A DNA stretch of 64,000 nt, from positions 1 to 64,000 of the forward strand of contig NZ_JAKNRW010000020.1 of NCBI RefSeq assembly GCF_023072615.1, written 5' to 3'. A model generated the notes under the pieces. That model did no database searches. It worked only from the letters and a program-made list of their open reading frames with translations, and was not told where the DNA came from. This DNA is from Pseudomonas violetae (GTDB taxonomy: Bacteria; Pseudomonadota; Gammaproteobacteria; Pseudomonadales; Pseudomonadaceae). The position numbers were made by a program, and so were the translations under genes. Each line of letters opens with the position of its first letter. The first letter of the stretch is position 1. Positions 1-9,263 of this stretch are shown here, piece after piece.

Positions 1-1097
1 GTCGTGGGGCGCAGGGCGGCGTCCAGCGTGCCAGGCAGTTGGCCCGACAGTATCGCGGTTATCTACGGGGCAAGGCGACGCAGCCAGTCAGTGATCCCGA
101 ACATCCGCGCTGGCTGGGCGCCTTGTTGGCGTTGGCCTATCCCGACCGGGTGGCGCAGCAACGCCGTGCCGGTGGCGCCGAGTATCGTCTGGCCAACGGC
201 CGGGCAGCGCTGTTCGCCGAAGCGGACAGCCTGATGAAGCAAGCATGGCTGGTGATCGCCGACCTGGGCAGTCGCCAGGGCCAGCGGGAAGAACGGATTT
301 ACCTGGCGGCGGATTTTGATCCGGCGCTGTTCGATTCCGTGCTGTCCGAGCAAGTGCGGGTGGTCGACCAGCTTGATTGGGATGAGCGCGAGGGCGTGTT
401 GCGCGCAGAGCGCCAACGCAAGGTCGGGGAACTGATCCTCTGCCGCGAACCGTTGACCGGCCTGGATGAAAACGCCCGCAGTCAGGCGCTGGTCAACCTG
501 GTGCGGCGCAAGGGCTTGGAGCTGTTGCCCTGGACCCCGGAGCTGCGGCAGTGGCAGGCTCGCGTGGCGCTGTTACGCCAACTGGATCTGGCGGCGAAGG
601 GCGACAGCGAATGGCCGGACGTCAGCGACGCCGCGTTGCTCAAAAGCCTTGAACACTGGCTGATGCCTTACCTGGGCAAGGTTTCACGGCTCAGCCATTT
701 CGGCAACCTTGACCTGTCCAGCATCGTCCACAACCTATTGCCCTGGCCACTGCCGCAACGACTTGACGAGCAGGCGCCGCATCACCTGAGTGTGCCGTCG
801 GGCTCGTCGATCCGTCTGGATTACAGCGAGCAGCCTCCGATTCTGGCGGTACGCTTGCAGGAATTGTTCGGTCTGTCGGACACCCCGCGCATCGCCGGCG
901 GCCGGCAGGTGGTGAAACTGCACCTGCTATCGCCGGCGCGCCGACCGGTGCAGGTGACCCAGGACCTGGCGAACTTCTGGCGCAGTACCTATGCCGAGGT
1001 GAAGAAGGATTTGAAGGGGCGCTATCCCAAGCATTACTGGCCGGATGATCCGTTGGTGGCCGAAGCCACTGCGCGGGCGAAGCCGAGAAAATCCTGA
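1..1097 (+). CDS. hrpB: ATP-dependent helicase HrpB, C-terminal part (5' end outside window)
   Basis: The reading frame is open from the window edge (frame 3) to the TGA at 1095-1097, giving about 364 residues. The helicase core with Walker motifs must lie upstream. The C-terminal 80 residues match the HrpB-specific C-terminal domain: QVTQDLANFWRSTYAEVKKD followed by LKGRYPKHYWPDDP. HrpB is a DEAH-box helicase-like protein of unclear physiological role in many gamma-proteobacteria, normally around 840 residues. An ATG at 39 is internal, not a true start. No obvious hairpin terminator follows the stop. Confidence 0.9.
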   Translation, partial: RGAQGGVQRARQLARQYRGYLRGKATQPVSDPEHPRWLGALLALAYPDRVAQQRRAGGAEYRLANGRAALFAEADSLMKQAWLVIADLGSRQGQREERIYLAADFDPALFDSVLSEQVRVVDQLDWDEREGVLRAERQRKVGELILCREPLTGLDENARSQALVNLVRRKGLELLPWTPELRQWQARVALLRQLDLAAKGDSEWPDVSDAALLKSLEHWLMPYLGKVSRLSHFGNLDLSSIVHNLLPWPLPQRLDEQAPHHLSVPSGSSIRLDYSEQPPILAVRLQELFGLSDTPRIAGGRQVVKLHLLSPARRPVQVTQDLANFWRSTYAEVKKDLKGRYPKHYWPDDPLVAEATARAKPRKS

Positions 1098-1323
1098 CGT
1101 CGTATCAGGTCGGGCTTCAAAGTGGCGGCAGGGAAATACTGTAACCTGCGGTGGGACTCCCTTGGATATGAGAAATGCCGCCCACCTCAGGCCCCACGCC
1201 ATCAATGGGATTACCGTAGGGTCAGTATGCTGAAACTACAGTTACGATCCGCAGTGACGGGTAACGTTCGCCGAACCGAAAGATTTCCTCTCTCTTCCAT
1301 GAGTACTTGCAGGGCGGCTACCG
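1098..1323. other. Non-coding gap after hrpB
   Basis: No reading frame here has both a credible start and recognisable sequence. Short open frames on both strands have no family resemblance and overlap one another. No T-run terminator was seen for either the upstream hrpB or the convergent gene that ends at 1324. Confidence 0.4.
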
Positions 1324-1800
1324 TCACTTTTTCTTTTCGTACAAAATACATCCGTTTTGATAGGGTCTCTCCATATTGCCCTGGAGACTCGCGCCACCGT
1401 CGCCAACGACATAAATGGGCGAGGCGTGCCAGTTTCCGTCCATAGGGATATTAGAGTGAGTTTGAGTTGTGGCGCTGGGGGCACTTATAATCAAGTTGGC
1501 TGACGCGGTGGAAGAATTTGGATACTTCGTCAGGTGAACCCTTGTGACGCGCGTATGGAGTTTGCCGGTAATGGGGGCGCGCCATTCGCTGACCTCCGCA
1601 GTGATGGATTGGTTTTCATGTGCAAAATCGCATCCATAGACCATCTTTTGTGCATTATCAGGGGGTGTTCCAGGATCGGCCGTCGTTTGTGTCATAGTTT
1701 CTTTAATGGGCGTCTGTGCGGCGGCTTGTTGATATACGCCTAACAATGCAGTACAGGCGAATATAAAGGGGAACAGAGGCTTCGTAAGGATTGTGGGCAT
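1324..1800 (-). CDS. Hypothetical secreted protein, 158 aa
   Basis: I do not recognise a family. The N-terminus reads as a Sec signal peptide: Lys7, a hydrophobic core (residues 8-23) and an AAA-Q cleavage site near residue 28. The predicted mature protein of about 130 residues is Thr/Ser/Asn rich and has only two cysteines (57 and 151), which could form one disulfide. It ends in a basic KKK tail. It stands alone between hrpB and a broken aminotransferase gene, and an AT-rich region lies upstream of its start. The context suggests an accessory exported protein acquired at a rearrangement point; its function is unknown. Confidence 0.6.
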   Translation of the reverse strand: MPTILTKPLFPFIFACTALLGVYQQAAAQTPIKETMTQTTADPGTPPDNAQKMVYGCDFAHENQSITAEVSEWRAPITGKLHTRVTRVHLTKYPNSSTASANLIISAPSATTQTHSNIPMDGNWHASPIYVVGDGGASLQGNMERPYQNGCILYEKKK

Positions 1801-2133
1801 GGTTTTATCCGCTTGCTGATGAATAAGTTAATCAGGTGTTCGCACGAGTCGAGTTCGAGAGTTTCAAATTGACTTCGGAAAAATACCTATTCGCACTACT
1901 TTTATTTGTCATGAGGGTTGTTGGAAATTTAAACGTGGAGCGAGTTGATTTTCATCGATACTTTCAAAGTTATGTACTGTCACAATTGACGGTTTTTTAT
2001 AACAAATCGGAATTTGATCGATGACGAATCAACGCCTTTGGCATTTTAAATATGCCGCGTCGATACGGCTTTTGGGGGCCGGATGTTTATCCGCACTGCC
2101 AGAAACGTTGTTTTGAAACCGCAGGGTTGATGC
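1801..2133. other. AT-rich gap upstream of the secreted protein
   Basis: This stretch is clearly poorer in G+C than the flanks, especially 1850-2020. It probably holds the promoter of the leftward secreted-protein gene. Small open frames at 1836-2024, 2022-2117 and 2052-2162 exist, but none has a recognisable product or a good ribosome binding site. No insertion sequence end or inverted repeat pair was found. Confidence 0.4.
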
Positions 2134-2634
2134 CGTATATCGGCAAGGTCTCGCGGGTTTGATCCTGTCGAAAAAATGGCCCGGGTGCTGGTAGATCAGG
2201 GCGGAGTATTTGCCCACGGCTTGACCTATTCCGGGCATCTGGTAGCGGCCGCAGTGGCGATCGCCAATCTCAAGGCGCTGCGCGATGAGGGTGTGGTGAC
2301 GCGAGTGAAGGGCGATATCGGGCCTTATCTGCACCAGTGTTTGCGTGAGGTGTTCGGCAATCATCCGCTGGTGGGGGATATCCAGGGCGTGGGCATGGTG
2401 GCGGCCTTGCAATTGGCCGAGGACAAGACCAGCCGCAAACGCTTTGCCAACGAGAACGATATTGCCTGGCGTTGCCGCACGATCGGCTTTGAGGAAGGGG
2501 TCATCCTTCGCTCGGCGTTGGGGCGGATGATCATGGCGCCGGCGTTGGTTGCCAGTCGTGAGGAGGTGGATGAACGGGTGGGCAAAACTCTCAAGGCAGT
2601 GGATCGGACCGCCCAGGAATATGGCGTGCTCTGA
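2134..2634 (+). pseudogene. Class III aminotransferase, 5'-truncated remnant
   Basis: From 2176 the frame encodes about 152 residues that match the C-terminal part of PLP-dependent class III (omega-amino acid type) aminotransferases. These include the segment GGVFAHGLTYSGH, the small-domain segment HPLVGDIQGVGMVAALQL and a terminal SREEVDERVGKTL. A complete enzyme has about 450 residues; the large domain with the PLP-binding lysine is absent. An in-frame TGA at 2128-2130 precedes the homologous part, and nothing upstream in the other frames resembles the missing domain. It therefore looks like a 5' deletion remnant, not a frameshift. A short translated product from the ATG at 2176 is possible but could not be an active transaminase. 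Confidence 0.75.
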
Positions 2635-2660
2635 TAGCTCTGCCAGGTCCTGCGGACCTG

Positions 2661-2685
2661 ATCGCGAGCAGGCTCGCTCCCACAG
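2661..2685. repeat. REP element (single)
   Basis: The sequence ATCGCGAGCAGGCTCGCTCC is followed by CACAG. It is the usual P. fluorescens-group REP palindrome (GAGCAGGCTC core), lying between the aminotransferase remnant and the convergent phosphohydrolase gene. Such elements are spread by RAYT transposases and can act as weak terminators. Confidence 0.75.
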
Positions 2686-2705
2686 GTTCTGTGTCCAGGT
2701 TTGGC

Positions 2706-3782
2706 TTACGGCGCAGCGGGCAGCAGGAACCGCGCAATCACCGGCAAGTGATCGGAGATGCGCAGCGTATCGTTCTGTCGCACCGTTGCTTCGACCCTTT
2801 TGATCCGAGGGCTGTAGAACAGGTAATCAACCGTGCGGTCCGGCCCGTTCAGGCCCGGATCATTAGGGTAATGGGTCAGCCAGAGTGCCCGGTCAGCCCC
2901 ACTGGCCTCGTTGTTGGTTGGGATCATCGGATATTTGTCCCACAGCGTGTGCAGCGCGCTGTCGGCGGAATAGGGAGTACGTTGCTCGTCGGGCAGGCGC
3001 TGGAATTGACCCAGCGGCAGCAGGTTGAAATCACCGCCGAGCAGCCACGGAGTGCCTCGGCTTTCGTAGCGGTCGAGCACCTTGACCACGGCGGTGACTT
3101 GGTTCTGCAGCGTTTCATCGGGCTGGCTGGCGCGGTCCAGATGCGTGTTGAACACAGCGATCTGACCACCATCGCTGAGCGGCAGATAAGTCAATAGTAG
3201 GGCGTTTTTAGGCTTGAATTGGCGGCTGATGAAATTGTCGGGCGCGGTGGGCAATTGCAGGCGTTCGGCGTGCTCGATCTGGTAGCGGCTGAGGGTCGCA
3301 AGTTGGCGGCCAACGCTGCCGAACACATGCGGGTCGGGAACAAATTCGGCTTTCCAGTCGAAGGCGTGGGCGCTGCAGGGGTACAAATCGGCAAGTCGTT
3401 CCTGAAGCATTTTGAGCTGGTTTTGGTAATCACTGGCTTTGGCGCCATCGTCCAGTTCTTGCAACAGCACGACATCCGGAAGCTCGTCGCGAATCACCCG
3501 TGCCACCTCATCGAGGCTGAAGGCCATGTCTTCCGGCGTCGGGCTTTCGTCTTCGCCCTGGGCCAAGTCGTCCCAGAAAACGTAGCGTTTTCCCGCCAGG
3601 TACTGGACGTTCCAGGTCATCACCTTCAGCGCCTGACCTGGCACCAGCGCCGGGGGTTGGGCGTTGCAGCTGACCGGCAACACTTCCTTGGCATCGGGGC
3701 GCCAGGTCAGGTTGGTAATCAGGGCGGCCAGGCCGATCAACAGCAGCAGGCCCAGCAGGGTGTAGCGCAGTAGACGGGTCAT
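2706..3782 (-). CDS. Endonuclease/exonuclease/phosphatase (EEP) family protein
   Basis: This 358-residue protein has the EEP phosphohydrolase fold: MTWNVQYL (residues ~55-62, metal-binding Asn), LLQELDD (catalytic Glu), GGDFNLLP (Asp/Asn) and ISDHLPVIARF near the C-terminus (Asp-His). A membrane segment at residues ~7-25 suggests an inner-membrane anchor or signal with a periplasmic catalytic domain. Family members hydrolyse phosphodiester bonds in nucleic acids, phosphoinositides or sphingomyelin; the substrate here cannot be told. It is a single gene transcribed leftward, convergent with the aminotransferase remnant. Confidence 0.85.
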   Translation of the reverse strand: MTRLLRYTLLGLLLLIGLAALITNLTWRPDAKEVLPVSCNAQPPALVPGQALKVMTWNVQYLAGKRYVFWDDLAQGEDESPTPEDMAFSLDEVARVIRDELPDVVLLQELDDGAKASDYQNQLKMLQERLADLYPCSAHAFDWKAEFVPDPHVFGSVGRQLATLSRYQIEHAERLQLPTAPDNFISRQFKPKNALLLTYLPLSDGGQIAVFNTHLDRASQPDETLQNQVTAVVKVLDRYESRGTPWLLGGDFNLLPLGQFQRLPDEQRTPYSADSALHTLWDKYPMIPTNNEASGADRALWLTHYPNDPGLNGPDRTVDYLFYSPRIKRVEATVRQNDTLRISDHLPVIARFLLPAAP

Positions 3783-3860
3783 GGCTCGACTTTTATCGCG
3801 TTACATAAGATGAGCCCGAGCATAACCGAGCGCAGGAGGTAACCCCAAGGGCCGCGACAG

Positions 3861-4535
3861 TCAGAGCGGCCCATCGATTTTTTCCGGTACATCGCTGATC
3901 AGCATGAACAAGCGGAACAGCACCACGCTGGTGAACAGTTGCAGGAAGCTGTGGGCACTGTCGATGATAAGTGAAAACACCGGGTTCTGCGGTTCGGGAT
4001 AGACCGCGAGGGTCGCGCCCTTGAGGATCCACAAAGGGCCCATCACGCACAGGATGCACACCAGGATGCGCAGGAAATGGCCGCGGGTCAGGCGCAGGCT
4101 TTCCTTCATTGCAGCCAGTGGCGCCAGGCCGCGCAGCACCAGCAGGTACTCGCCGAACGCCAGGGTCACCATCAGCCAGATTCCCGGTAGGAAATACAGC
4201 GACAGGCCGAGCAGGATCAACAAGGTGTTTAGCGCGGTGAGCAGCGCAAAACGCGGCCACAGGGTCGCGGACATGGCGATCAGGTCGCGAGTGCGTGGTG
4301 ATTCGCCCCGACTGCGCGCGTCGAGAAACAGAATCAGGGCGGCGGTGTAGAGCGGGTAGATCAACAGGCCGACAATCACGCTGATGCCCGGGAAACTGTC
4401 CGGCTCGGTGGAGTGGCCGACCACTTGCTGCAGCAGCGCTTCGAAGATCACCAAGGGCAGGCACAGTTGCACGATCTGGCCCAGATTGCGCTTGAAGAAG
4501 TACAGAGAGTCACGCAGTACATCGAAGGAATTCAT
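3861..4535 (-). CDS. YciC family integral membrane protein
   Basis: The 224-residue protein begins MNSFDVLRDSLYFFKRNLGQ, the hallmark of the YciC/UPF0259 family, and shows about six hydrophobic helices (for example residues 22-40, 52-72, 86-113, 115-135). The E. coli YciC role is undefined; an envelope function is presumed. Its length fits the family. It is monocistronic, reading away from the DUF2076 gene. Confidence 0.8.
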   Translation of the reverse strand: MNSFDVLRDSLYFFKRNLGQIVQLCLPLVIFEALLQQVVGHSTEPDSFPGISVIVGLLIYPLYTAALILFLDARSRGESPRTRDLIAMSATLWPRFALLTALNTLLILLGLSLYFLPGIWLMVTLAFGEYLLVLRGLAPLAAMKESLRLTRGHFLRILVCILCVMGPLWILKGATLAVYPEPQNPVFSLIIDSAHSFLQLFTSVVLFRLFMLISDVPEKIDGPL

Positions 4536-4713
4536 CAGTCGGTATCGCAGGTAGAAAGCAGTGGCCCACTTTAACCGATGATGCGCTTAGCGGCGCAAAC
4601 GTAAACGTTCAGTAAAGGGCATTGAAACATCCTGCATCAGCCTCCATTACCGTCAGGCCCCCCATCCACTGTGGATGAGGACGATGAAATTCCCGGCAAT
4701 CTAAGAGGTCGCC

Positions 4714-5454
4714 ATGAACAGCGAAGAACAAACCCTGATCGATGGCCTGTTTTCCCGGCTGCAACAGGCCCAAGCGCAATCTGCCCCGCGTGACGCCCAG
4801 GCCGAGGCGCGGATCAAGGATCACCTGGTTCGCCAGCCGGCGGCGGGGTATTACATGGCCCAGTCGATTCTGGTGCAGGAGGCAGCGATCAAGAGCCTCG
4901 ACCAGCAGAATAAAGAACTGACCCAGCAAGTGCAGCAATTACAGGCTGAACTGCAGTCGGCCAAAGCGCAGACTTCGGCGCCGGCCAGCGGTGGGTTTTT
5001 GTCGAGCATTTTTGGCGGCGCTTCCCGCGATCCACAGCCGGCACAATCGGCGCCTGCCAACAGTGGTGGCGGTTGGCGCGAGCCGGCCCGGCCGTCCTTC
5101 AGCGCGCAACCGTCACAGCAGAACGTCGGTGCGGCACCGCCTCAGCAGAACTACGGCGGGCAGCAGCCTGCGGGCAACAGTTTTCTCGGTGGCGCCCTGA
5201 AAACGGCAGCGGGTGTGGCAGGTGGTGTAATGCTGGCGCAAGGTCTCAGCAGCCTGTTTCATCACAACCAGCAACCTGAAGTGGTTGAAGTGATCAAGGA
5301 AGAACCGGGCCAGGTCAACGATCAAAGCGATAGCGACAACGGCTGGGGCGATGAACAGCGGGTGGCTGACAACAACGATCAGGGCGGCTTCACCGACGCC
5401 GACTACAGTGACGACAGCTCGTCTTTCTTCGGCGACGACGACTCCTTCGTCTGA
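4714..5454 (+). CDS. DUF2076 domain-containing protein
   Basis: The 246-residue protein starts with MNSEEQTLIDGLFSRLQQAQ, typical of DUF2076 proteins. It has a coiled-coil segment at residues ~55-90 (QNKELTQQVQQLQAELQ), a Gln/Pro/Ser-rich linker, a short Gly/Ala hydrophobic segment (GGALKTAAGVAGGVMLAQGL) and a very acidic Asp/Ser-rich C-terminal tail ending DDDSFV. The start follows a clear ribosome binding site (AAGAGGTCGCC). Function is unknown; homologues are described as periplasmic ligand-binding sensor-like proteins. Composition suggests a partly disordered scaffold. Confidence 0.8.
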   Translation: MNSEEQTLIDGLFSRLQQAQAQSAPRDAQAEARIKDHLVRQPAAGYYMAQSILVQEAAIKSLDQQNKELTQQVQQLQAELQSAKAQTSAPASGGFLSSIFGGASRDPQPAQSAPANSGGGWREPARPSFSAQPSQQNVGAAPPQQNYGGQQPAGNSFLGGALKTAAGVAGGVMLAQGLSSLFHHNQQPEVVEVIKEEPGQVNDQSDSDNGWGDEQRVADNNDQGGFTDADYSDDSSSFFGDDDSFV

Positions 5455-5644
5455 CACCCTAAGCTTGCTTGCGCTGGACTGCGCAGCAGACCCCTCCAGG
5501 TTTGATGCCCGGGCGGGCGAGGCAGTCTCGCTCGCCACATGGCCGATTATTCGCGGAATACTCCTCCGGGCTGGCATACTGGGCGACCTTTCGGGCCTGC
5601 TGCCCGATCCAGCCCGCGCCTCTGTGCGCGAACGAGGATGCCCG

Positions 5645-6124
5645 GTGAAAAAAATCGCAGTGTTCGCCGATGTCCAGAACCTCTACTACACCGTGCGCCA
5701 GGCTTATGGTTGCCATTTCAACTACGCCGCGTTGTGGGCTGATATCAGTAAGCAAGGCGAGATAGTCGAAGCCTATGCCTACGCCATCGATCGAGGCGAC
5801 AGCAAGCAGCAGCAGTTCCAGCAGATCTTGCGCAACCTCGGCTTCACCGTGAAGCTCAAGCCTTATATCCAGCGCAGCGACGGCTCGGCCAAGGGCGACT
5901 GGGATGTGGGGATCACGCTGGACATCATGGACGCTGCCGATCATGTCGACGAGGTGGTGCTGGCGTCCGGTGACGGTGATTTCGATATGTTGCTGGAGCG
6001 CATCATCAGCAAACATGGCGTGCAAGCAGTGGCTTATGGTGTACCGGGGTTGACCGCCAACTCGCTGATCCGCGCCGCAAGCCGCTACGTGCCGATCGAA
6101 GGCGCGTTGCTGCTCAAGAATTGA
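5645..6124 (+). CDS. NYN domain protein (LabA/DUF88-like putative RNase)
   Basis: A GTG start at 5645 gives 159 residues, beginning VKKIAVFADVQNLYY. The longer upstream frame has no sequence similarity and is rejected. The NYN (PIN-like) fold is shown by its acidic residues: Asp in FADVQNLYY, Asp pair in KGDWDVGITLDIMD, and LASGDGDFDMLLE. Such proteins are predicted Mg-dependent ribonucleases; LabA-like members have been linked to gene regulation. It sits 22 bases ahead of the exonuclease gene and may be co-transcribed with it. Confidence 0.85.
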   Translation: MKKIAVFADVQNLYYTVRQAYGCHFNYAALWADISKQGEIVEAYAYAIDRGDSKQQQFQQILRNLGFTVKLKPYIQRSDGSAKGDWDVGITLDIMDAADHVDEVVLASGDGDFDMLLERIISKHGVQAVAYGVPGLTANSLIRAASRYVPIEGALLLKN

Positions 6125-6146
6125 CCTTTACGGAGTTGAAACAGGT

Positions 6147-6758
6147 TTGGAACGCATAGCAGTCATCGACTTTGAAACCACCGGGATCTCGCCGAGCAGC
6201 AGCTGCCGGGCCACGGAAATTGCCGTAGTGATCCTTGAGCAGGGGCGCATCGTCGAGCGTTACCAAAGCCTGATGAATGCCGGCGTAAGAGTACCGCCCT
6301 TCATCGAACAACTGACCGGCATCAGCAACGCCATGTTGCGCACTGCGCCATCGGCGGAAAAAGTGATGAACGAGGTCAACGAGTTCGTCGGCATCACGCC
6401 CTTGCTGGCGCACAATGCCGCGTTCGACCAGAAGTTCTGGGACTTCGAGTTGGGGCGCATCAAGCGTACCCGCCTGCAGAACTTCGCCTGTTCGCTCTTG
6501 TTGGCCCGCCGCCTGATGCCCGCTGCGCCTAATCATAAACTGGGCACGCTCACCACCTTCGCCCAACTGCCCCACACCGGCCAGGCTCACCGGGCCATGG
6601 CCGACGCCGAAATGGCCGCCAACCTGACGGCCCACCTGGCGCAGGAGTTGCGGCAAAAGCATGGCCTGCGGGAGTTATCCCATGATTTGCTGGTGAGCTT
6701 GCAAAAGGTGCCAGCGGCGAAGATCAATGAGCACCTCAAGCGCCATCGCGGGTTCTAA
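6147..6758 (+). CDS. 3'-5' exonuclease, DnaQ-like (DEDDh)
   Basis: The 203-residue protein starts at TTG (6147), preceded by CGGAG. ExoI motif IDFETTG lies at residues 7-13, ExoII LLAHNAAFDQ around 90, and ExoIII AHRAMADAEM around 150, with the His of the DEDDh class. This is the proofreading-type nuclease fold related to DNA polymerase III epsilon and to the exonuclease domain of PolC. It lacks a polymerase-binding tail, so it is likely a stand-alone exonuclease in repair or RNA processing. Confidence 0.85.
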   Translation: MERIAVIDFETTGISPSSSCRATEIAVVILEQGRIVERYQSLMNAGVRVPPFIEQLTGISNAMLRTAPSAEKVMNEVNEFVGITPLLAHNAAFDQKFWDFELGRIKRTRLQNFACSLLLARRLMPAAPNHKLGTLTTFAQLPHTGQAHRAMADAEMAANLTAHLAQELRQKHGLRELSHDLLVSLQKVPAAKINEHLKRHRGF

Positions 6759-6912
6759 GAACAGCACGGATTCCCCGTACAGCTCCTCTCCGGCGCCTAC
6801 GCACACTCATTTTTTGAAAGTGTACCGGCGCTAAAAATCGCTTTTGTAACTTATTTTTACCTGCTCGCTTTCCTAGAATGCCTGTTCTCCTGTCTTGCCC
6901 GCGAGCTTCCCC

Positions 6913-7839
6913 ATGCCTGGCCCCCGTCGCTTTTCCTTGCCGTTGATCGCCGCCTTTTTCGCGTTGTACGTGATTTGGGGTTCGACCTATTTGGTGATTC
7001 GCATCGGCGTGGAGTATTGGCCGCCCCTTCTGCTTGCGGGGATCCGCTTCGTCATTGCCGGCACGCTGATGTACGCCTTTCTGCGTTGGCGTGGGGCGCC
7101 TGCTCCAACGTGGGCGCAGTGGAAAGCGGCGGGGATCATCGGGGTTTTGCTGCTGACCTGCGGTAATGGTGCGGTCAGTGTCGCCGAGCACACCGGTGTC
7201 GCCTCGGGTGTGGCGGCCCTGGCGGTGGCGACGGTGCCGTTGTTTACCTTGCTGTGTGGCTATTTCTGGGGCGCGCGTAACACTCGCCTCGAATGGGCCG
7301 GGATCGTGCTCGGGCTGATCGGCATCGCCATGTTGAATCTGGGCTCCAACCTGCAATCGAGCCCTCTGGGCGCCGCCTTGCTGATCTTCGCGGCGTCTGC
7401 CTGGGCCTTCGGCTCGGTGTGGAGCAAGCATTTGCCGTTGCCCCAGGGGGCGATGGCCAGCGCCGTGGAAATGCTGGTCGGCGGCGTGGCGTTGTTGATT
7501 GGCAGTGCGCTCAGCGGTGAGCATCTGGACAGCGTACCGCCCATTGAAGGCTGGGCCGCGCTGGCCTACCTGACGTTATTCGGCTCGATCATCGCTTTTA
7601 ACGCCTACATGTACCTGTTGAAAAACGTCCGTCCGGCCGCCGCCACCAGTTACGCCTACGTCAACCCGGCAGTCGCTGTGTTGCTGGGGATCGTGTTTGT
7701 CGGCGAGACCATCGGAATAGAGGAGGCGCTGGCGATGGCCGTGATCATCAGTGCGGTGGTATTGATCGGCTTGCCGCAGTGGCGCCGCCCCCCAGTCAAA
7801 CCCACTGCAGCGGTGCCGACAGAATCCCGAGTGAATTAG
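6913..7839 (+). CDS. EamA family (DMT) exporter, YedA-like
   Basis: The 308-residue protein has ten predicted membrane helices in two EamA repeats; the first begins LPLIAAFFALYVIWGSTYLV and the second near LGAALLIFAASAWAFGSVWS. The YedA subgroup exports metabolites or drugs. I chose the ATG at 6913 (MPGPRRFSLP); a TTG at 6895 would add six residues. Promoter-like AT-rich sequence lies at 6810-6880. It is followed after 65 bases by rhlE. Confidence 0.8.
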   Translation: MPGPRRFSLPLIAAFFALYVIWGSTYLVIRIGVEYWPPLLLAGIRFVIAGTLMYAFLRWRGAPAPTWAQWKAAGIIGVLLLTCGNGAVSVAEHTGVASGVAALAVATVPLFTLLCGYFWGARNTRLEWAGIVLGLIGIAMLNLGSNLQSSPLGAALLIFAASAWAFGSVWSKHLPLPQGAMASAVEMLVGGVALLIGSALSGEHLDSVPPIEGWAALAYLTLFGSIIAFNAYMYLLKNVRPAAATSYAYVNPAVAVLLGIVFVGETIGIEEALAMAVIISAVVLIGLPQWRRPPVKPTAAVPTESRVN

Positions 7840-7904
7840 GGTAAACTGCGCGGCATTGCACACTTGTTTTGCACAACCGCGCTGAATTTTCCTACGGTAA
7901 TCCC

Positions 7905-9239
7905 ATGACTTTCGCCTCCCTTGGCCTGATCGAACCCTTGCTGCGCTCTCTAGAGACGCTCGGCTACCAGACCCCGACGCCGGTTCAGGCGCAAGCCATT
8001 CCGGCGGTGCTGGCCGGTCGCGACCTGATGGCTGCGGCCCAGACCGGCACTGGCAAAACGGCTGGTTTCGCCTTGCCGCTTCTGCAACTGCTGGCCATGG
8101 AAGGGCCGAAAGTCACGGCCAACTCGGTACGCGCGCTGATCCTGGTGCCGACTCGCGAACTGGCGGAACAGGTTCACGAGGCCGTGCGTCAGTACGCTGA
8201 AAACCTGCCGTTGAGCACTTATGCCGTGTACGGCGGCGTCAGCATCAACCCGCAGATGATGAAGCTGCGCAAAGGCGTGGACCTGTTGGTCGCAACGCCG
8301 GGCCGTTTGCTTGACCTGTTTCGCCAGAACGCGCTCAAGTTCAACCAGCTGCAAACCCTGGTGCTGGATGAAGCCGATCGCATGCTCGACCTCGGCTTTT
8401 CCGAGGAGCTGGGCAATATCTACAAAGCGTTGCCGAAGAAGCGCCAGACGCTGCTGTTCTCCGCGACCTTCTCGGATGCAATTCGCACCCTGGCCGGGCA
8501 AATGCTCAACGACCCGCTGCTCATCGAAGTCAGCCCGCGCAACGTGGCGGCCAACACGGTCAAGCAATGGGTGGTGACGGTCGACAAGAAGCGCAAACCG
8601 GAGCTGTTCATCCATTTGCTGCGCAAGGGCAAATGGAAGCAGGTGCTGGTGTTCGCCAAGACCCGTAACGGCGTGGACGCACTGGTGGAAAAACTCCAGG
8701 GCCTTGGCGTCAACGCCGATGGTATCCACGGCGACAAACCGCAAGCGACCCGCCAGCGTGCGCTGGACCGCTTCAAGGCCAGCGAAGTGCAGATCCTGGT
8801 GGCCACTGATGTAGCGGCCCGTGGCCTGGACATCGAAGACCTGCCATTGGTGGTCAATTTCGACCTGCCAATCGTCGCTGAAGACTATATTCACCGTATC
8901 GGTCGTACCGGCCGAGCGGGTGCGACGGGGCAGGCCATTTCCCTGGTTTGCGCCGATGAAGTGAATTTGCTGTCGGCTATCGAGACGTTGACGCGTCAGA
9001 CGCTGCCTCGGCAAATGGAGCATGATTTCGAGCCTGAGCATCGGGTGCCCGACACCGATGCCAGCGGCCAGGTAGTGAAAAAGCCGAAAAAACCGAAGAA
9101 GCCGAAGACGTCCGGCGGTGGCAAACGCAATCTGGGCAAGTGGGTCGAGAGCGGAGAAGCATCGGCGCCGGAGCCTTCGATCAAACCTGTGCGCAAGGTG
9201 CCAGTATTCAACACCGGGCCGCGCAAGAAAAAACCTTGA
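7905..9239 (+). CDS. rhlE: ATP-dependent RNA helicase RhlE
   Basis: The 444-residue DEAD-box helicase contains the Q motif (YQTPTPVQAQAIP), AQTGTGKT (motif I), PTRELAEQ (Ia), VLDEADRML (II), LLFSATF (III), ATDVAARGLDIED (V) and HRIGRTGR (VI). The C-terminal tail (residues ~385-444) is lysine- and proline-rich, as in RhlE proteins that bind structured RNA in ribosome assembly and mRNA decay. The start is the ATG at 7905 (MTFASLGLIEPLL); a longer upstream frame is unlikely. Cold induction is typical of the family but no special 5' leader was recognised. Confidence 0.92.
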   Translation: MTFASLGLIEPLLRSLETLGYQTPTPVQAQAIPAVLAGRDLMAAAQTGTGKTAGFALPLLQLLAMEGPKVTANSVRALILVPTRELAEQVHEAVRQYAENLPLSTYAVYGGVSINPQMMKLRKGVDLLVATPGRLLDLFRQNALKFNQLQTLVLDEADRMLDLGFSEELGNIYKALPKKRQTLLFSATFSDAIRTLAGQMLNDPLLIEVSPRNVAANTVKQWVVTVDKKRKPELFIHLLRKGKWKQVLVFAKTRNGVDALVEKLQGLGVNADGIHGDKPQATRQRALDRFKASEVQILVATDVAARGLDIEDLPLVVNFDLPIVAEDYIHRIGRTGRAGATGQAISLVCADEVNLLSAIETLTRQTLPRQMEHDFEPEHRVPDTDASGQVVKKPKKPKKPKTSGGGKRNLGKWVESGEASAPEPSIKPVRKVPVFNTGPRKKKP

Positions 9240-9263
9240 TTCAAGCGTTGCCTGGCAGACCGC

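Noticed and set aside
1836..2024. 62-residue open frame in the AT-rich gap
   Set aside because: There is no good ribosome binding site, no family match and no neighbour relation; chance is likelier in AT-rich DNA.
2052..2162. 36-residue frame directly before the aminotransferase remnant
   Set aside because: I considered whether it was the missing upstream part in another frame, but nothing in it resembles the PLP domain.
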